From positions 8,246,501 through 8,310,500 of the forward strand of contig NC_134035.1 in assembly GCF_964204645.1 (NCBI RefSeq): DNA of 64,000 bases, read 5' to 3'. Made by a program: the position numbers and the translations under genes. This document shows positions 37,101 to 43,100 of this stretch, one piece after another; the stretch's first letter is position 1, and each line of letters opens with the position of its first letter. The notes beneath the pieces are model-generated. The model saw only the letters and a list, made by a program, of their open reading frames with translations, did not search any database and was not told the DNA's origin. Source of the DNA: Tubulanus polymorphus. Lineage: Eukaryota > Nemertea > Palaeonemertea > Tubulaniformes > Tubulanidae.

Positions 37101-40100
37101 GAACCTAACATAACTGATGAACAACCACCTGATTTTGATGAAACAAGTTTTAATGATGGTAATGAACCAGAATATAACAATAATTTAAATATGCCTGATT
37201 ATATTAAAAATGCTGAATCACAATTAAATCCTGAAAATTTAGACCCAGATTTAGTAAAACAAGATTTAGATAATTTAAACAAAATACCTAAATTAGAAGA
37301 TTTAATTGAAAAATCTAATTTTAACATAAATGATGAAGACGTTGCACTTTTAGCAGATCAATTAAAATTTTTAGATAATGGTAAATGTTATTATCGTTTG
37401 AAAGGTGATTATTATATTGATGTCACTTATAAAAATAATAAAAATAAAATATTATCAGAATCAACTTTAGAAAAATTAAAACCAGATAGAATTAAAATAA
37501 TAAGTAATAGTAATGAAATAACTGATGTTACACAAAAAGAAATAGATGATAATATAGATGTATTTAAACAAAGAATTAATGAATTATTTGAAATAATCAA
37601 AAAGAAATCAGAAACAACTTCTGAACAGAATATAACTTCCAAAAATAGTAAACATAGATCAAATAAAGTTCCAATTGAAAAACTTTTACCGAATGGATTA
37701 CTTGATGCAACAGATCAAGAATTAGAAGATTTAGATATATTTTCTGATAAAGCAATTAGAGAAATTATTAGTATAAGACTTGCATCTGATAAAATTGCAC
37801 ATAATAAAAGTATAAGAGATTTTAAAATTAGAACTTTAGAAAAAGAATTAACTGATAAAAATAAAGAAATAGAACAACTAAAGTCTGATTTAGATCATCA
37901 AGTAATTGATGAAATAGAATATAGGCAAAAAGAATTACGTTTAGAAAAAGAAAAAGATGATTTAGAATATAACATAGAATTACAAAAAGAAGAAATTAAA
38001 TTATTGTTAAAATCATATGATTATAATATTAATAGATTAAAAGTTATTTTTAAAGATTTGTTGATTAAACCAAATTCTGAAATATCACTAAAAGACAGAA
38101 TAAGATTATTATTTAAATTAGAAGGAATAACAATTCTTTCAATTCTAACAGCTGTAACTATGTTATTTACAACAATTGGTTTAGCTATATCAAATGCTTT
38201 AAAATCTACTCCCACTCCCAATAAACCAGATAAACCTCCAGGCAATAATTCTATACAAGATAAAGTTAAGGATGGTTTAAAGAAATTAGCAAAATATTTA
38301 TGGGAACTATCTAAAAAATCTGCTGCAGCTTTACCAGGAGTTATTGCTTCAATTGTTGGTTTTATATTGAAATCTGCAGGAAACATTATTAACTTTGCTG
38401 CTGAACATATTATTTTATTTTTAATTACAGTTGTAAGTGCTATTATTTTTGGGTTAGTAAATATGATATCAAAAAATATTAAGTAAACCATGATTAAAAA
38501 TAAATAATTAATTTTTTTGTTAAATAAATGAGTGGGAGTTATATAAGTCCTTCGAAGAATCATAGAATATCTAATGCTATTAAAGCAGAGAGATCACATC
38601 ATATAATTACTCATAACCCTTCTAATATTAATCCCGATGAAACTTTATACGTTAGAATCCCTCGATTAACACAAAATACTTTTTATGTTCCAAACAGTAT
38701 TTATTTATCAGCCGATATAAAAGTAACTGGCCATGATAACAATTATGTTGTTGATAATGTTGGAAGATATTTGATTAAAAAGTTAACAATAAAGATTGGT
38801 CCGGAAACAGTTTTCTCATTAGATGATTATAATTTATTTATGCATTATAAAGATTTATGGTTAACTAAAGAAAATAGAAATAATATGATATTTCAAGGCA
38901 TCCAATCGGAAAACCATAATAAATTAAGATCTGAAGCCAATAATGCAGTAGTAACTCGTGCCACAGATAATTTGATTAAAAAGATTTATGGAAGCAAATA
39001 TAAAATTCCATTAGACTTTGAATTGATAAATAATAATGCACCTTTATATAAATACGCAATTCAAGAAGATATTATATTTGAGATAACATTTGCTCCTGTA
39101 AATGAAATTGTATTATCTAGCGTTGTTAAAGATATGGGTTATAAATTATCGAATATATGTTTAGAATATAACACAGTAACTAATGAAAATATTGCTAGCA
39201 CAATTCAAACTCAATACAATCAAGGATTTTCATTATTATATGATTATATTGATAAATTTAAAACTGTAACTATTAATGCAAATGATGAAATAATTAATGA
39301 GAATATTAACTTTCCTAGAAGATCTATTAAAGGTATATTAATATTTTTTACTATTGCAACATATTCTAATGGTGCAATAAATGTTGATAATTATTATAAT
39401 CCTGAAATAACAAAAGTAGAAATAACTATCGAAGGTATAGCGAATAAAATATTTTGTCAAGGAATGAGAATGATTGATCAATGGCCAGAAATTAGAAAAC
39501 ATTTTATGAATGAAAAAGTGAAATCATTTGAAAATTGTAACATTAATCAAATTGATTATTATACTGGTAATAAATATGCATTATGGTTAGATTTTAGAAC
39601 AACTGAAGATAACTTATTACATGGTTCTGGAAAAAAACTACAAAATACAAAAGATGGAATACAATTATTCATGAAAAAGAATAAAGGAATCAAAAATTTT
39701 AAAATGCACATTTATATTATATCTGACGCGCAATTAAATATTGTAAATTCACAATTAGATAGTATTCAATATTAGAAATATAAAGTTAAAATTAAGCGTA
39801 TATAAATGGGAGGTAAAAAATCTCCTAATACTAAAGAACAATATTTAAGAAATTTATATTACAACCCTGAGAGTTCGGTTGCTTATTCTTCTACTAAAAA
39901 TATATGGCGTAAAGTAAAACAAGATAAATTAGATAAGATAATCCCACACAATTTAATTAAATATAAAGATATAAATGAATTTATGTTAGAACAACCAACG
40001 TATACAACACATAAAAAAATTGTTAGAAAATATGAAACTCGTAAAACTATGGTAAGTTATGTAGATCAACAGTGGCAAGGAGATTTAATTGATATGAAAA

Positions 40101-43100
40101 ATGTTAAGAAAGATAATGATGATTATTGGTGGTTATTGAATATAATTGATATTTTTAGTCGTTATGTATGGAGTTTCCCACTTTATAGAAAAGATGCTGT
40201 ACAAACATCAAATGTTTTAAGAAAATTTCTTTCGGATGATAAACTAAAACCAGAAAAAATACAATTTGATGATGGAAAAGAATTTGATAATTCACTTGTT
40301 CATGAACTCTTAGATAATCATAATATTAAATATTTTTCAACAAAATCAGATAAAAAAGCAGCAGTTGTTGAACGATTTAATAGAACATTAAGAACAAGAA
40401 TGTGGAAATATTTTACAGCAAATAATACTTTTAAATGGATTGATGTTATACCAAAATTGATAGAAGGATATAATAATTCTTATCATTCTTCTATTGGAAT
40501 GAAACCTATTGATGCTAGAAAATCTGAAAATGCTGAAATTGTTTGGAATAATTTATATGGAGCATTTCTTATAGATGATTTTGGTGAACCTAAATTTAAA
40601 GTTGGTCAAAATGTTAGAATTTCTAAGTATAAAAAGATATTTGATAAAGGATACGATCGAAATTTTACTAGAGAAATATATAGAATAAAAAAGGTAATAA
40701 CAACAAAACCATATGTCTATAAATTAGAAGATTTAGATGGTGAAGAAGTTGATGGCTACTTTTACGAAGAAGAATTAAGTTTAACTACTGAAAATCTAGA
40801 ACAAGAATATAAAATTGAAAAAGTATTAAAAACAAAAACTATTAAAAGAAAAAAATATTCTTTAGTAAAATGGGTTGGATGGCCAGATAAATTTAATGAA
40901 TGGATATTATCAAGTAAAATTAAAAATATATAAATGAATAAGGAATTATTCATATTTGAGCCTCATAATATGTTAATTTCTGGTGTAACAAATTGTGGAA
41001 AAACTTATTTTATATTACATTTATTAGAAACTGTTTATGAAAACTATTTTGATAATATAGTATTATTTTGTCCAACATATGAATTTAATCAAACTTATGA
41101 TAGAAATATTACTAGGAATAATAAATTTATTATATTAGATCCTAAAACAGTAAAAGAAAATTTAGATAATTGTATTAAAATAGCAATTGATATTTATAAA
41201 GGATCAAATACATTATTTATCATAGATGATTGTGCAAATTTACATGATTCTAAAATTAGAGAAAGTGAGTTATGTTATTTAGCTTTCTCTGGGAGACATT
41301 TTGGGATAACAACTTGGGTTTTAAATCAAAAATATAATTCAATTGTTAAAGACTTTAGAGAAAACATTAGATTTCTAGTTTTATTCTACAATAAAGATAG
41401 AAAATCAATGAAAAATGCACTTGAGGAAAATGATATTATTCCACATGATTTACATAATGAATATATGGATGAGTTGAAAAATATTAAAAGATCAAAATTA
41501 CTATTTAGATTACAACACCCATTTAAATATGAATTTATTTAAATTCAATTAGTTTGTTAATCTAGTTGAATTCTAGTTATTGGTAGTTGTAACAAAAATC
41601 AAATAGATTTAACAATATTTTAACTAGCTTGTTAATCTATTTTAATTCTAGTTACATTCTAATTGAATTCTAGTTGTTAATAGTTGAAACAAAAAATCAA
41701 CTAAATTTAACAAGAAATAAATAAAAACAACAATATTTCAACTAGCTTGTTAATCTAGTTGAATTCTAGTTACATTCTAGTTAAATTCTAGTTGCAACAT
41801 CACACAATTAATTTTTTTGTTATATAAATGGTAGGTGAAAAGAAAATAAAATCTAAAAATGGTGATGTTCCAATTGAAAAAACTTTAGATAATTTAGGAA
41901 TAACAGAAACAAAATTAACTCCAGATGATGGTGCTTTAAATAATGTTACAACAAATAATAATTATGAATATTATCTTTATTGTAAACATCAATTAGAAAT
42001 ATTAATAGCATCTGGAAAATGTAAAAATTTTGTCGGTAAAAATTTAACTTATAATGAATTAGACACAATGAAATCAGATGAAATTATTAAATTATTTAAG
42101 ATTTATGAAGCCGCGAGAACAGCTAGAATTAATGACGCGATATCAGAAAAAGTAGTAAAAGGTTATAGTAAATTATGTAATTATATACTACCAATTGAAG
42201 ATGAAAATAGATTATATTCCGATTTAAAAAATGATTATTTAGTTATGACTGAATTAAATAAATGGATTGGATATTTATCATTTCAATTAGGTGGATTTAT
42301 GACATTATTATCAACTGGAGTTATAACATTTTCAAATATTGAAAGTAAAAATATTTCTATAATAAATGAGCGAGGTGAAAGAAGTGAAGGAATTACCTGT
42401 GAAGAAAAAACCGAGAACTCAGAAACAAATTGAATGGTCTCGGCAATTAGGAATTAAATCACAAGAATATAAAAAAGCTGTAAAAGAAAAAATAAGTAAT
42501 AAAAATGTTAATAAAAATGGTGAAAATATTGTTATTTCTACTCCTTCTAATGATAGAATATTTGATAAATGTCTATATTTTACAGTTGGATTTGTAATTG
42601 TATTCATTTTGATTGGGTGTAATTGGTATAAGAAATCAAATAAAATTCATGATATTAATAATTCTGAACCAACTGCTATCAAAAATGAAAGTACTTCTGA
42701 AATTCCAAAAATTGATAATAAAAAAAATGGATTAATATTTTAGAAAAAAAGCAAAAAAAAATAATTTTTTTAAATTAATTGAATATTAATTGAATATCTC
42801 ACTACTTTTGTCTATCTATGTGGAGCAATTAAATTGTCCAGATAAGTCATTTCGGATTCTAGATATTCATTATTTTTATTAATTTATTTTTTTTAAAATT
42901 TAATCAACAATTTCTAAATCATGATGACCGTCTTCATTTTTTCCATGATATATTATTTTAAATCCTACTAAATCTTTCAATTCCTCCGTACTCAATGAAA
43001 CCCATTTATCGGGTAAAAACACTTTAAATTCTCGCGATGTACTAACATTACAGTAGCTTAAATTAGCTGATACTTTCTCTCCATATTTAGTTTTTATCTT

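Noticed and set aside
38021-38563. Minus-strand frame of 180 codons in the element
   Set aside because: It is antisense to the end of the 476 aa gene; no start motif of the element type and no domain.
41543-41804. CRISPR-like array
   Set aside because: The repeat spacing is irregular, the spacers are themselves repeats, and the context is an animal element.
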